64,000 bases of DNA from CAZEKB01 sp964512225. GTDB taxonomy: Bacteria; Myxococcota_A; UBA796; UBA9615. The notes beneath the pieces were generated by a model. The model was not told the origin of the DNA. It saw only the letters and a program-made list of their open reading frames with translations, and ran no database searches. Where the stretch lies: the NCBI GenBank assembly GCA_964512225.1, contig CAZEKB010000027.1:4713-68712 (forward strand), given 5' to 3'. This document shows positions 8,076-15,932 of this stretch, piece by piece. A program made the translations under genes and the position numbers. Within the stretch, counting starts at the first letter, position 1. Every line of letters begins with the position of its first letter.

Positions 8076-9680
8076 ATGCTTAACGACGACGAGTACGAAG
8101 ACGACGAATACGAAGACGACGAGTACGAAGACGACGACGAATACGAGGACGACGAGGACGGCGACGAAGACGACGATGAAGACAGCGAAGGCGCCGGCGG
8201 TGCCATCGGGCTGATCGTCGTCCTGGTGGTCCTCCTCGGAGCGATCGGCGGCGGTGTCTTCTTCCTCATGGGCGGGGACGACGACGGCGACGGCACGGCC
8301 GAGGAGACCCCGACCGAGGCCACCGGAGGCGACGAGACCCCCGGCGAAGAGACGCCGGAGGAGGATCCCTTCGCGGACATGTTCGCGGAGCTCGAGGAGA
8401 TCAACCTCGAGGACTTCGAGACCCAGAAGACCGACGCTGCCGAGAAGGCCGCGAAGGCGGAGGCCGAGAACCAGGCCGCCATGGAGGCCGCTCGGGCCGC
8501 GGGGGCCGCCGCCGCCGCCAAGGCCGCGCAGCGGGACGAGGTCGCCGCGCAGCGTCAGGCCGCCGAGAACCAGCGCAAGGCCGCCGAAGCCGCCAAGGCC
8601 GAAGCCGCGCGCCAGGCCGAGGAGGCCCGCGCGCGGCAAGCCGCCGCCGAGGCCGCCGCCGCCGCGGCCGCCGACGACGCCGCCCGAGCGAAGGCCGAGG
8701 AAGAGGCGAGAGCCGCTCGCGAGGCCGCCGCGCAGGCGGAGGCCGAGCGCAAGGCGCAGGAGGAGGCCGAAGCGGCCGCCGCCGCCGAAGCCGAGCGTCG
8801 CGCCGCGGAGGAAGCGGAGGCCCAGGCCGCCGCCGACGCCGCCGCCGAGGAGCAGCGCAAGGCCGACGAGGAGGCCGCCGCGAAGGCCGCCGCCGAGGAG
8901 CAGGCGCGCAAGGACGCCGAAGAGAAGGCCGCCATGGAGCAGGCCGCCAAGGAAGAGCAGGAGCGCCGCGAGGCCGAGGCTGCCGCCGCGGCCGCCGAGG
9001 AGACCCCCGCCGAGGAGACCCCCGCCGAGGAGACCCCCACGGAGACCGCCGACGCCACGCCCGCGCCCGAGAAGACGCCCGAGCCGGAGCCGGAGGAGAC
9101 CCCGGACCCGAACATGTCCTACGACAAGGAGTACCTCGCGTCGATCACCGGGCGGGCCGCGGGCGGCACCCTCAACCGCCACCACATCGCCTTCCTCAAG
9201 GAGGCCCCCGCGGGTACGCCCGAGTACGAGCGCTCCGTCGCCCTGCTCGCCGCGCACTACGAGAAGAAGAAGATGTACAAGGACCACTGCGACCTGATCA
9301 ACTCGGTCCTGGCGCAGCCTCGGTACAAGTACAACCCGAACTGGAACCTCGAGTCGGCCAAGTGCCTGCTCCGGAACCACGACTACAACGGGGCCGTCGA
9401 GGCCGCGGGCCGCACGATCTCGGGCCAGATGGACCTGCCGTCCAACAGCAAGGTCAAGCGCGTCCTGCTCGCCTACAAGATCAAGGCGAACGCCAAGACG
9501 AACATCTACGAGGCGGACGCGAAGAAGAACGCCGGCTTCGGCGAGGTCCGGTTCCTGGACGGGGCCATCTCGGCGTGGAAGGAAGTGGAGAACTACGCCA
9601 CTTCGGTCGGCGTGGAGAAGACCTCCGCTCAGGCCAAGCGCGAGATCGAGGACCTCGAAGCGCGCCGTCCGCCGGAGTAA
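8076..9680 (+). CDS. TolA-like single-pass membrane protein with acidic head, Ala/Glu coiled coil and helical C-terminal domain
   Basis: A 534-residue protein of unknown function. Residues 1-40 are almost all Asp/Glu/Tyr (EYEDD repeats); one hydrophobic helix follows at ~44-66; an acidic Thr/Glu linker comes next; residues ~125-310 are a long Ala/Glu/Lys/Arg coiled coil; ETPAEE repeats follow; and from ~341 a globular, mostly helical region (YDKEYLASITGRAAGG, NSVLAQPRYKYNPNW, NHDYNGAVEAAGRTISG) reads like TPR-type helices. The arrangement (short cytoplasmic head, one helix, long periplasmic coil, C-terminal domain) resembles TolA, but I do not recognise the C-terminal domain as TolA. ATG 8076 has GGAG upstream; an in-frame ATG at 8037 would add 13 residues. 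Confidence 0.7.
   Translation: MLNDDEYEDDEYEDDEYEDDDEYEDDEDGDEDDDEDSEGAGGAIGLIVVLVVLLGAIGGGVFFLMGGDDDGDGTAEETPTEATGGDETPGEETPEEDPFADMFAELEEINLEDFETQKTDAAEKAAKAEAENQAAMEAARAAGAAAAAKAAQRDEVAAQRQAAENQRKAAEAAKAEAARQAEEARARQAAAEAAAAAAADDAARAKAEEEARAAREAAAQAEAERKAQEEAEAAAAAEAERRAAEEAEAQAAADAAAEEQRKADEEAAAKAAAEEQARKDAEEKAAMEQAAKEEQERREAEAAAAAAEETPAEETPAEETPTETADATPAPEKTPEPEPEETPDPNMSYDKEYLASITGRAAGGTLNRHHIAFLKEAPAGTPEYERSVALLAAHYEKKKMYKDHCDLINSVLAQPRYKYNPNWNLESAKCLLRNHDYNGAVEAAGRTISGQMDLPSNSKVKRVLLAYKIKANAKTNIYEADAKKNAGFGEVRFLDGAISAWKEVENYATSVGVEKTSAQAKREIEDLEARRPPE
8091..8153 (+). repeat. 15-bp tandem repeats encoding EYEDD
   Basis: Three direct 15-base units start at 8091, 8106 and 8121, and a fourth starts at 8139 after an extra GAC. 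All are in frame in the TolA-like protein and give its acidic cytoplasmic head. Confidence 0.85.
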
Positions 9681-10727
9681 CTACTCGTCCAGCGACTCGA
9701 GCAGTCGCAGGTAGGACTGATAGCGGGCGTCGGGGATCTCCCCGGCGCCCGCTGCGTTCCGGACCGCGCAGTCGTCCTCGTCGACGTGCATGCAGTCGGC
9801 GTACGGGCAGTCGCGCGAGGCCTCGGCGAACTCGGGGAAGTGCACGGCGACGTCCTCGCGGCTCAGGTCCACGAGCCCGATGGCGCGCACGCCGGGCGTG
9901 TCCACCACCCAGCCCCCGCCGGGGATCTCCAGCAGCCGCGCGACGGACGTCGTGTGTCGCCCGCGCACCCGTCCCCCGGACGTGGACATCTCCCCGGCGA
10001 CCGGCGCGCCCGCGAGGTCGAGGGCGAGGCACAGGCTCGACTTGCCCACGCCGGAGTGGCCCGAGAAGACGCTGACGCGGCCCCGCAGCACCTCGGTCAG
10101 GCGCTCCAGCCCCTCCTTCGCCTCCGCCGACGTGGGCAGGATGGGCACCCCCATCGCGCGATAGGGCTCGAGGACGGCCCACCCCGGGTCGTCGGCGGGG
10201 GCCTGATCGGTCTTCGTGAGCACCAGGACCGGCTCGAGCCCGAGCACCGACGCGAGGAGCAGATAGCGGTCGACCGCGCCGGTGCGCAGGGGCGGCTCGT
10301 GCAGGGCGACGGTGACCAGGAGCTGGTCCACGTTGGCGGCGATGACGTGGCCGGTCCGGTCCTCCTCGCCGCGCTTGCGGCGCACCTCGGTGCGACGGGG
10401 GGTCCGCGCGATGATGATGCGCTCCTCCGCGGTCGCCCCCGCCTTCGTATAGACGCGGTCGCCGACGCACAGCCCGAAGTGCTTGTGGACCTTGGGCGAG
10501 AGCAGGCAGAAGCGGACGGCCCCGTCGTCGAAGGCGACGTCGGCGTGGGAGCCGTACATGCACAGGACGAGGCCGTCGGGCTCGACCCCCGCGAGCTTCT
10601 CGAGGATGCGGGCGGCGGGATCGCGGGTCGACTGCTCCTTGCCCCCGTGTCGCTTCTTGCGACGACCGTCGACGCTGCGGCCTCGACCGCCCAGGCGCCC
10701 CAGGCCCCGGCCCTTCTTCTTAGCCAC
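9681..10727 (-). CDS. rsgA: Ribosome small-subunit biogenesis GTPase RsgA
   Basis: A 348-residue circularly permuted GTPase that acts late in 30S subunit maturation. Order of motifs is the permuted one: TKTD (G4, ~171-174), then the P-loop GHSGVGKSS (~223-231), then DTPG (G3). An OB-fold precedes and a zinc knuckle follows (CPYADCMHVDEDDC, Cys/His ligands). The N-terminus carries a 30-residue Lys/Arg/Gly-rich extension (RRKKRHGGK), probably rRNA-binding. Its ATG lies inside the end of the M48 protease gene (8-base overlap), so it ends the long minus-strand operon. Its stop codon abuts the stop of the convergent TolA-like gene with no base between. Confidence 0.95.
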   Translation of the reverse strand: MAKKKGRGLGRLGGRGRSVDGRRKKRHGGKEQSTRDPAARILEKLAGVEPDGLVLCMYGSHADVAFDDGAVRFCLLSPKVHKHFGLCVGDRVYTKAGATAEERIIIARTPRRTEVRRKRGEEDRTGHVIAANVDQLLVTVALHEPPLRTGAVDRYLLLASVLGLEPVLVLTKTDQAPADDPGWAVLEPYRAMGVPILPTSAEAKEGLERLTEVLRGRVSVFSGHSGVGKSSLCLALDLAGAPVAGEMSTSGGRVRGRHTTSVARLLEIPGGGWVVDTPGVRAIGLVDLSREDVAVHFPEFAEASRDCPYADCMHVDEDDCAVRNAAGAGEIPDARYQSYLRLLESLDE

Positions 10728-11859
10728 CGGGGGCGGGCTCCGCGGTCGGCCCGGAGCAGTTCCCGCGGATCGCGGTCCAGTCCACGGCGGGGCCGGCCTT
10801 CTTCGCGCCTCCGCCCGTCGCGGCGAGCTCCCGCAGGCGCTCGGTGCGTTCGCTCGAGGCGGGGTGGGTCGACGCGATGGCCATCAGTTGGTCGGCGGCG
10901 CTGCCGGTGTCGCCCGACTCCTCCGCGAGCATGCCGAAGAAGCTCACGGCCCCCTGGGGGTCGAACCCGGCCTCGATCATGAGGGCGACGCCGTCGCGAT
11001 CCGACTCGCGCTCGGCGTCGCGACCGAACTTCAGGTCCGTGAGGCTGCTCGCGTACCCGGCGAGCGTCGCCGCCGTCTCCGAGGCGTCCCCGAACACGAC
11101 GGCGAGGCCGAGCGCGAGCCCCGCGGAGCGGACCATCCCGCGCAGGCCGTGCTGGTGCACGACGTGCTGCACCTCGTGGCCCATCACGGCGGCCACTTCG
11201 TCCACCGACTCGGCCTTCTCCAGCAGCGCGGAGTTGAAGAAGATCTCCCCGCCGGGCAGCGCGAACGCGTTGACCTCGGGCGAGCGGACGACGCGGACCC
11301 GGAACGTGTACTCGGGGTCGTCCATGGCGTCCACGAGCCGGAGGAGGATGCCCTCCACGGCGCCCACGAGCGCGGGGTCGTCGCACACGATCGAGTCCTC
11401 GGCGGTGCCCTCGGCCAGCATGTCGCCGAGCGCGGACTCCGCGGACACGGGGATCAGGCCCACGACCAGGCCGGTGAAGCCGCCGGAGACCATCCAGGCG
11501 ATCACCCCGAGGACCGCGACCAACGCGAGCATCTGCTTGAACTTCGTCTTGCGGCCCACCTCGGTGTGGCCCGCGACCATGGCCTCGAAGACCCCGCGGG
11601 ACGCGACGGGCACGTCGCCGGCGGGCCCCGCCAGGCGCTGGACCTCCGCGGGCACCATCCACAGCTCCAGGCCGGGGAGGTCGGGCTGCTCCACGATGAT
11701 CCAGCTGTTCTCGTAGCCGCCGATGCGGTGGGTCATGCCCTCGTACGGCATCGTCCGGGGCTCTTCGCCCTCGATCTCGAGCAGCAGACCGGCCTCGGTC
11801 GCGCGCGGGTCGCAGATGCTGCCGGAGGTGGGTCCGTCGGGCCGGAAGAGCTTCGCCAT
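10720..11859 (-). CDS. M48-family zinc metalloprotease, membrane-anchored
   Basis: A 379-residue protein with a unique ~100-residue N-terminal region, one transmembrane helix (~109-135), and an M48 peptidase domain. The zinc motif HEVQH is at 228-232, followed by HQHG; the third ligand is likely the Glu in AERESDRDGVAL. The family includes HtpX/BepA/LoiP-type envelope quality-control proteases. The N-terminal part may be a cytoplasmic sensor-like region because the helix comes after it. It sits 7 bases after the MFS gene and overlaps rsgA. A possible -10 element overlaps the preceding stop codon. Confidence 0.85.
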   Translation of the reverse strand: MAKLFRPDGPTSGSICDPRATEAGLLLEIEGEEPRTMPYEGMTHRIGGYENSWIIVEQPDLPGLELWMVPAEVQRLAGPAGDVPVASRGVFEAMVAGHTEVGRKTKFKQMLALVAVLGVIAWMVSGGFTGLVVGLIPVSAESALGDMLAEGTAEDSIVCDDPALVGAVEGILLRLVDAMDDPEYTFRVRVVRSPEVNAFALPGGEIFFNSALLEKAESVDEVAAVMGHEVQHVVHQHGLRGMVRSAGLALGLAVVFGDASETAATLAGYASSLTDLKFGRDAERESDRDGVALMIEAGFDPQGAVSFFGMLAEESGDTGSAADQLMAIASTHPASSERTERLRELAATGGGAKKAGPAVDWTAIRGNCSGPTAEPAPGG

Positions 11860-11865
11860 GGCGCG

Positions 11866-11871
11866 ATTATG
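11866..11871 (-). promoter_or_regulatory. Candidate -10 element for leaderless M48 transcript
   Basis: On the minus strand CATAAT (5 of 6 to consensus) is followed by exactly six bases and the ATG at 11859, so transcription would begin at the start codon. The -35 position is poor (CCGACG at 11889-11894). The element overlaps the stop codon of the MFS gene. Confidence 0.3.
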
Positions 11872-13171
11872 ACCCGTCGCCGAGCACGCGTCGGGTCTGC
11901 CTCGGGTCGATCAGCGCGAGCAGGCCGACGATCAGCAGCGGGTACACGCCGGCGGCCACGAACAGCTCGGGGTACGACAGCCCCAGGGCCTCCACGCGAC
12001 CCGCGAGCTTCGCCCCCATGCTCGCGGAGAAGCCCAGCAGCGCCATGTAGGTCGTGAACTGGGTGGCGGCGACCTTCGGCCAGCTGATGTCCATGAAGAG
12101 CGCGAACAGCGACGTCGACAGCAGGCCGGCGAGCCCGGCTTCGGCGAGCATGAAGGTCACGACCAGCGTCCGAGAGCCCCAGTGCGGCTCCAGCCACGCG
12201 AAGCAGAAGTACAGGGCGGCGGTGGCCACGAGGGCGAACGCGGCGGTGCGACGGCGCCCGATCGCGTCCGCCACGAAGCCCCCCGCGACGGACCCGACCA
12301 GCCCCGCGGCGAGCACCGGGCCGCCGTCGATGGTGGCGTAGGCCTGCTTCGACCAGCCGAGGTGCTGGAGATAGAAGACGGCCAGGATCGGCCCGAGCAC
12401 GCCGGACGGGATCCGCACGAGGAAGGCGAAGACCCCGCCCATGACGGTCGATCGCAGCGAGAAGGCCCGGAAGAGAGACAGCAGCGTGTCCTTGCCCCGG
12501 GCGAGCGCGACGTCGCGGTCCAGGCCGGCGGGCACGTGGGCGGGGCGCGGGTCCCCGGGGAACCGGCGCTCCCCCGGGCGCTCGATGAACAGCACCGGCA
12601 GCAGCATGATCACGCCGAGCATCGCCACCTGGAGCAGGAGCGCGCCCTTGAGCCCCGCGAACGCCGCGACCGTGGCCATCCCCGCCCCGCCGATGGCCCC
12701 GCCGCCCCACTTGCTGCCGTACATCAGGCCGTTCGCCTTGCCCCGCTCCTGCTCGCTGAGCAGGTCCACGGCGAGGGCGTCCACGGCGACGTCCTGCAGC
12801 GAGTTGAAGACGTTGTGGGTGAGGATCATCCAGCCGAGCACCCGGAGGTCCGTCTCGAGGTTCGGGATCAGCGTCATGCCCACGAGCGTGATCACCATCC
12901 CGAACTGGGCGGCCACGATCCAGGGGCGGCGCCGCCCGAAGGACGTGGGCCCGACGGCGTCGATGACCGGCCCCCACAGCGGCTTGAAGGCCCAGGGGAT
13001 GCCCGCCAGGAAGAGCAGCTCGCCGATGGAGTCGGCCGACAGCCCGGCCTCGGCGAGGTAGGCCTTCAGGGTGAAGTAGACGAAGCCCCAGGGGATCCCC
13101 TGGGCCACGTACAGCGCGCACAGGGTCAGGAGCCGCAGCCGCGGCCGCTCGGTCAGGACGAGGCGTTTCAC
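11867..13171 (-). CDS. MFS transporter of the AmpG/PAT type
   Basis: A 434-residue permease with about twelve hydrophobic segments. The N-terminal stretch YVAQGIPWGFVYFTLKAYL, then GIPWAFKPLWGPVIDAV and RRRPWIVAAQFGM, is typical of the AmpG-like acetyl-CoA/muropeptide permease branch of the major facilitator superfamily; HNVFNSLQDVAVDALAVDLL is another hallmark. The substrate is not readable. It starts with GTG four bases after the stop of the HMG-CoA reductase fusion, so it is probably co-transcribed with the lipid/isoprenoid genes and may move a precursor or product of that pathway. Confidence 0.85.
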   Translation of the reverse strand: MKRLVLTERPRLRLLTLCALYVAQGIPWGFVYFTLKAYLAEAGLSADSIGELLFLAGIPWAFKPLWGPVIDAVGPTSFGRRRPWIVAAQFGMVITLVGMTLIPNLETDLRVLGWMILTHNVFNSLQDVAVDALAVDLLSEQERGKANGLMYGSKWGGGAIGGAGMATVAAFAGLKGALLLQVAMLGVIMLLPVLFIERPGERRFPGDPRPAHVPAGLDRDVALARGKDTLLSLFRAFSLRSTVMGGVFAFLVRIPSGVLGPILAVFYLQHLGWSKQAYATIDGGPVLAAGLVGSVAGGFVADAIGRRRTAAFALVATAALYFCFAWLEPHWGSRTLVVTFMLAEAGLAGLLSTSLFALFMDISWPKVAATQFTTYMALLGFSASMGAKLAGRVEALGLSYPELFVAAGVYPLLIVGLLALIDPRQTRRVLGDGS

Positions 13172-13175
13172 GGGG

Positions 13176-15932
13176 TCAGCGGTGGGGGCCGAGGCCGAGC
13201 TCGAGCTCGAGCAGGCGACGGAGGGTCGCCGAGCAGCGCTCCATGAAGCCGTAGTGCCGGAAGGTGTGGGCCATGGCGTACATGGCGAAGCGGTTGATCA
13301 CGAGGTCCTGGAGGCTGCGGCGGTAGGCGAGGCGGCTGAGCTCTTCGTCGATCTTCACCCCCGCGGAGCGCTCGAGGGCGGCGCGGTGGACGTCGACGTA
13401 GTGCGACACCGTCTCCGCGTCGACGTCCGGCGGGAGCACGAACGCGAGGAACTCCGCGACGTCGTGCTGGGGGACGTTCAGGGCCGCCAGCTCCCAGTCG
13501 TACGCGCACAGGCGCAGGTCGCCCCCGCCCACGGGCCGCAGGCACAGGTTGCGAGGGTTGAAGTCGTTGTGGATCAGCGTGCGGGGCAGCCCCTCGAGCT
13601 CGCCCCACCAGGTCCCGACGTCTCGGATCGCCCGCCGGTGCTTGCGCAGGTCGTCCCGGCCGAACCACTGGGGGAACTCCTCGCCCGCGTGCACCCCCAG
13701 CGCCTCCCAGAGGGGCGACAGCTCGACCATGGTGGCGGCGGTCATGGGGTCGTCGACGAGGTCCGACGTCTTGAGGATCTCCTCGCGGCCGTACCAGATC
13801 GCGTGCACGTCGGCGATCCCGCGGAGCACGGTCTCGATGTGCATCGGCTCCCAGCCCCGCACGTCGTCGGCGCTGTCCATCAGGATCATGTTGCGCAGGC
13901 GCTCGAGGATCAGGATGTAGGCCTCGCGCTCGGGGTCCTCGTGCACCCCGTAGACCCGGGGGACGTGGTCGCGGAACCGCGGGTCCTCCTGGAGGTAGAT
14001 CCGCCCCTCCCGGCGGTGGCACCCGCGCACGCCCACGCGCCCCTTCGCGTCGTCGAACGCGGCCTGCAGCCGCGGTCCGCACATCGACGCCATGCTCGAC
14101 ATGAGCAGGAGCACCTCGTCGTCGAGCGGCTTGCTCTTCACGAGCACGTCGAGGGCCCCCCGACGCCCGTCCCCGCGCTCGATCTGCAGCCGCAGGGGGA
14201 AGTGCCCGACGAGCTTGTCGACCTTGCGCGACGTGAGCTCCGTGAGGATCGAGCTGCCGAGCTTCACCTTGACCCGCTGCACGCTCTCGACGCTCAGCGC
14301 GGGGTCCATCGTGGTCGCGCGCAGGTGGGGTTCGAAGAACGCGGGCCGAAGCTCCGCGGCCTGGAAGAACTTCACCGGGCGGTTCCGACCGAGCTTCTCG
14401 TGGGCCGTCGCGAACTGGCCCGAGGCCACCGCGGAGAGCGTCGACAGGTCCAGGGCGAGGGCGAACCCGGCGATGATCTCGGCGAACCGCGCGACCTTGC
14501 CGGGGCCCGCGCAGCCCAGGATCTCGAGGTGCTCGTACTGGTTGGGCAGCCCCGTGCCGCCGCCGACGGTGCCGACGATGAGACTCGGCATCAGCATCGA
14601 GGCGTAGATGCCGTCGTCCGCGGCCACGAGGTGGAGCTGAGCGAGGCTGCTCTCGTGCACGCTCGCGATGTCCTGACCCGTGGCCGTGAAGACGGCGGCG
14701 ACGACGTTCGCGACGTTGATGTTGAACCCCACCATCCCGATGCCGACGCTGCCCGCGAGCACCCCCTGGGCCGTCTTGAGCAGCTGCTCGGGCGACACCT
14801 TGAGCACCCGCTCGATCGTGATGCGATCGAGCAGCGCCTCGGCCGTCACGCGGGTCCCACGGCCCGCGATGAAGGACGAGAAGTTCACCTTCTTGTCCCC
14901 GGACTTGTTGGCGTCGATGAGGAAGTTCTCGACGCGGATGTCCCGGAACCCGTCGAGCTGCTTCATGACCCACTGGCAGGCGTGCCAGGTGCACGTCGTG
15001 GTCATGTTCTGGCCCGCGGCGTCGCCCGTCTCGTACAGGAACGAGACGTGGACCATGTTCCCCATCATCGACGGCTCGACGGATACCAGCCGGGCGTGCC
15101 GCGAGACCTTGCGGGTCTGGGCCGCGATCTCGGGGACGTGGTCCCGCACCCAGTTGGTGAGCAGGAGCGCGCCCGACATGTTCGACATGACGAACAGGGG
15201 CACGCGCATCATCCGCTGCTGCACGACGCGGGTGGTCACGCCCCCCGCCCGGGTGATCGCCCGGGCCCCCCGCGCCGCCGACGCCACGAGCGCCCCCTCG
15301 GTGGTGGCGAAGGGCGCCCAGACCATCCCCCGAGCCTGGTCGCCCCGGAAGTAGAGCGGCCCCGCGAGGCCGACGGGCACCTCCACGGAGCCGATGAGGT
15401 TCTCGATGTTCCCGGTAAGCTTCTCGGGGTTGAGCCGCGTGTGCCGCGCGTTGGGCAGGGGCACGCCGCTGGCTCCCGAGATGAACTCCAGGCGCTCGAG
15501 GCGGGCGGCCTCCGTGTAGATGCCGCGCGCCGGGATCCGCGGCGGCTCCGAGAGGGTCTGTTCGAGGCCCAGCAGGGCGGCGTCCGGCGAGCTCAGATCC
15601 TCCAGGGCGCGCCACAAGGACGCGCGGGACTCGATCTCCTCGGCGGCCAGGGTCACGACCACGCCGCTCGCGGCGACCCCCACGTGGCGCACGACCAGCG
15701 GGGCGAGGCGGCGGAAGTCCTCGTCGAAGAACCGCAGCGTCGTCTCGCCCACGGGGAGGCCGTCGAACCAGGGGACGTCGGCCTCGGGGGCGGCGAGCAC
15801 CATCGTCGTCTTGGTGAGCGAGAGGAGCTTGCAGCGGACCTTGGCGCCGTCGACGGACAAGACCGCGAAGAGGCCGTCTTCGTCCGTGAAGTCGAGCCGG
15901 CGACCTTCGGCGGTGTAGGTCGCCTCGCTCAC
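13176..15932 (-). CDS. Class I HMG-CoA reductase fused to an APH/choline-kinase-type phosphotransferase domain
   Basis: A 918-residue fusion. Residues ~1-110 form a small beta-rich domain that may be PilZ-like (no RxxxR or DxSxxG motif, so uncertain). Residues ~130-525 are a class I HMG-CoA reductase with all four catalytic residues: Glu212 (TTEGALVAS), Lys347 (SGDKK), Asp421 (TGQD) and His511 (TAHEKLGRN), plus GTVGGGTGLPNQ. Residues ~580-918 are an aminoglycoside-phosphotransferase-fold kinase: hinge LILERL (~675), catalytic loop HNDFNPRN (His788, Asp790, Asn795) and DWE (Asp812). HMG-CoA reductase makes mevalonate; the kinase target is unknown. The GTG start at 15932 overlaps the upstream TGA (GTGA). 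Confidence 0.88.
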   Translation of the reverse strand: MSEATYTAEGRRLDFTDEDGLFAVLSVDGAKVRCKLLSLTKTTMVLAAPEADVPWFDGLPVGETTLRFFDEDFRRLAPLVVRHVGVAASGVVVTLAAEEIESRASLWRALEDLSSPDAALLGLEQTLSEPPRIPARGIYTEAARLERLEFISGASGVPLPNARHTRLNPEKLTGNIENLIGSVEVPVGLAGPLYFRGDQARGMVWAPFATTEGALVASAARGARAITRAGGVTTRVVQQRMMRVPLFVMSNMSGALLLTNWVRDHVPEIAAQTRKVSRHARLVSVEPSMMGNMVHVSFLYETGDAAGQNMTTTCTWHACQWVMKQLDGFRDIRVENFLIDANKSGDKKVNFSSFIAGRGTRVTAEALLDRITIERVLKVSPEQLLKTAQGVLAGSVGIGMVGFNINVANVVAAVFTATGQDIASVHESSLAQLHLVAADDGIYASMLMPSLIVGTVGGGTGLPNQYEHLEILGCAGPGKVARFAEIIAGFALALDLSTLSAVASGQFATAHEKLGRNRPVKFFQAAELRPAFFEPHLRATTMDPALSVESVQRVKVKLGSSILTELTSRKVDKLVGHFPLRLQIERGDGRRGALDVLVKSKPLDDEVLLLMSSMASMCGPRLQAAFDDAKGRVGVRGCHRREGRIYLQEDPRFRDHVPRVYGVHEDPEREAYILILERLRNMILMDSADDVRGWEPMHIETVLRGIADVHAIWYGREEILKTSDLVDDPMTAATMVELSPLWEALGVHAGEEFPQWFGRDDLRKHRRAIRDVGTWWGELEGLPRTLIHNDFNPRNLCLRPVGGGDLRLCAYDWELAALNVPQHDVAEFLAFVLPPDVDAETVSHYVDVHRAALERSAGVKIDEELSRLAYRRSLQDLVINRFAMYAMAHTFRHYGFMERCSATLRRLLELELGLGPHR

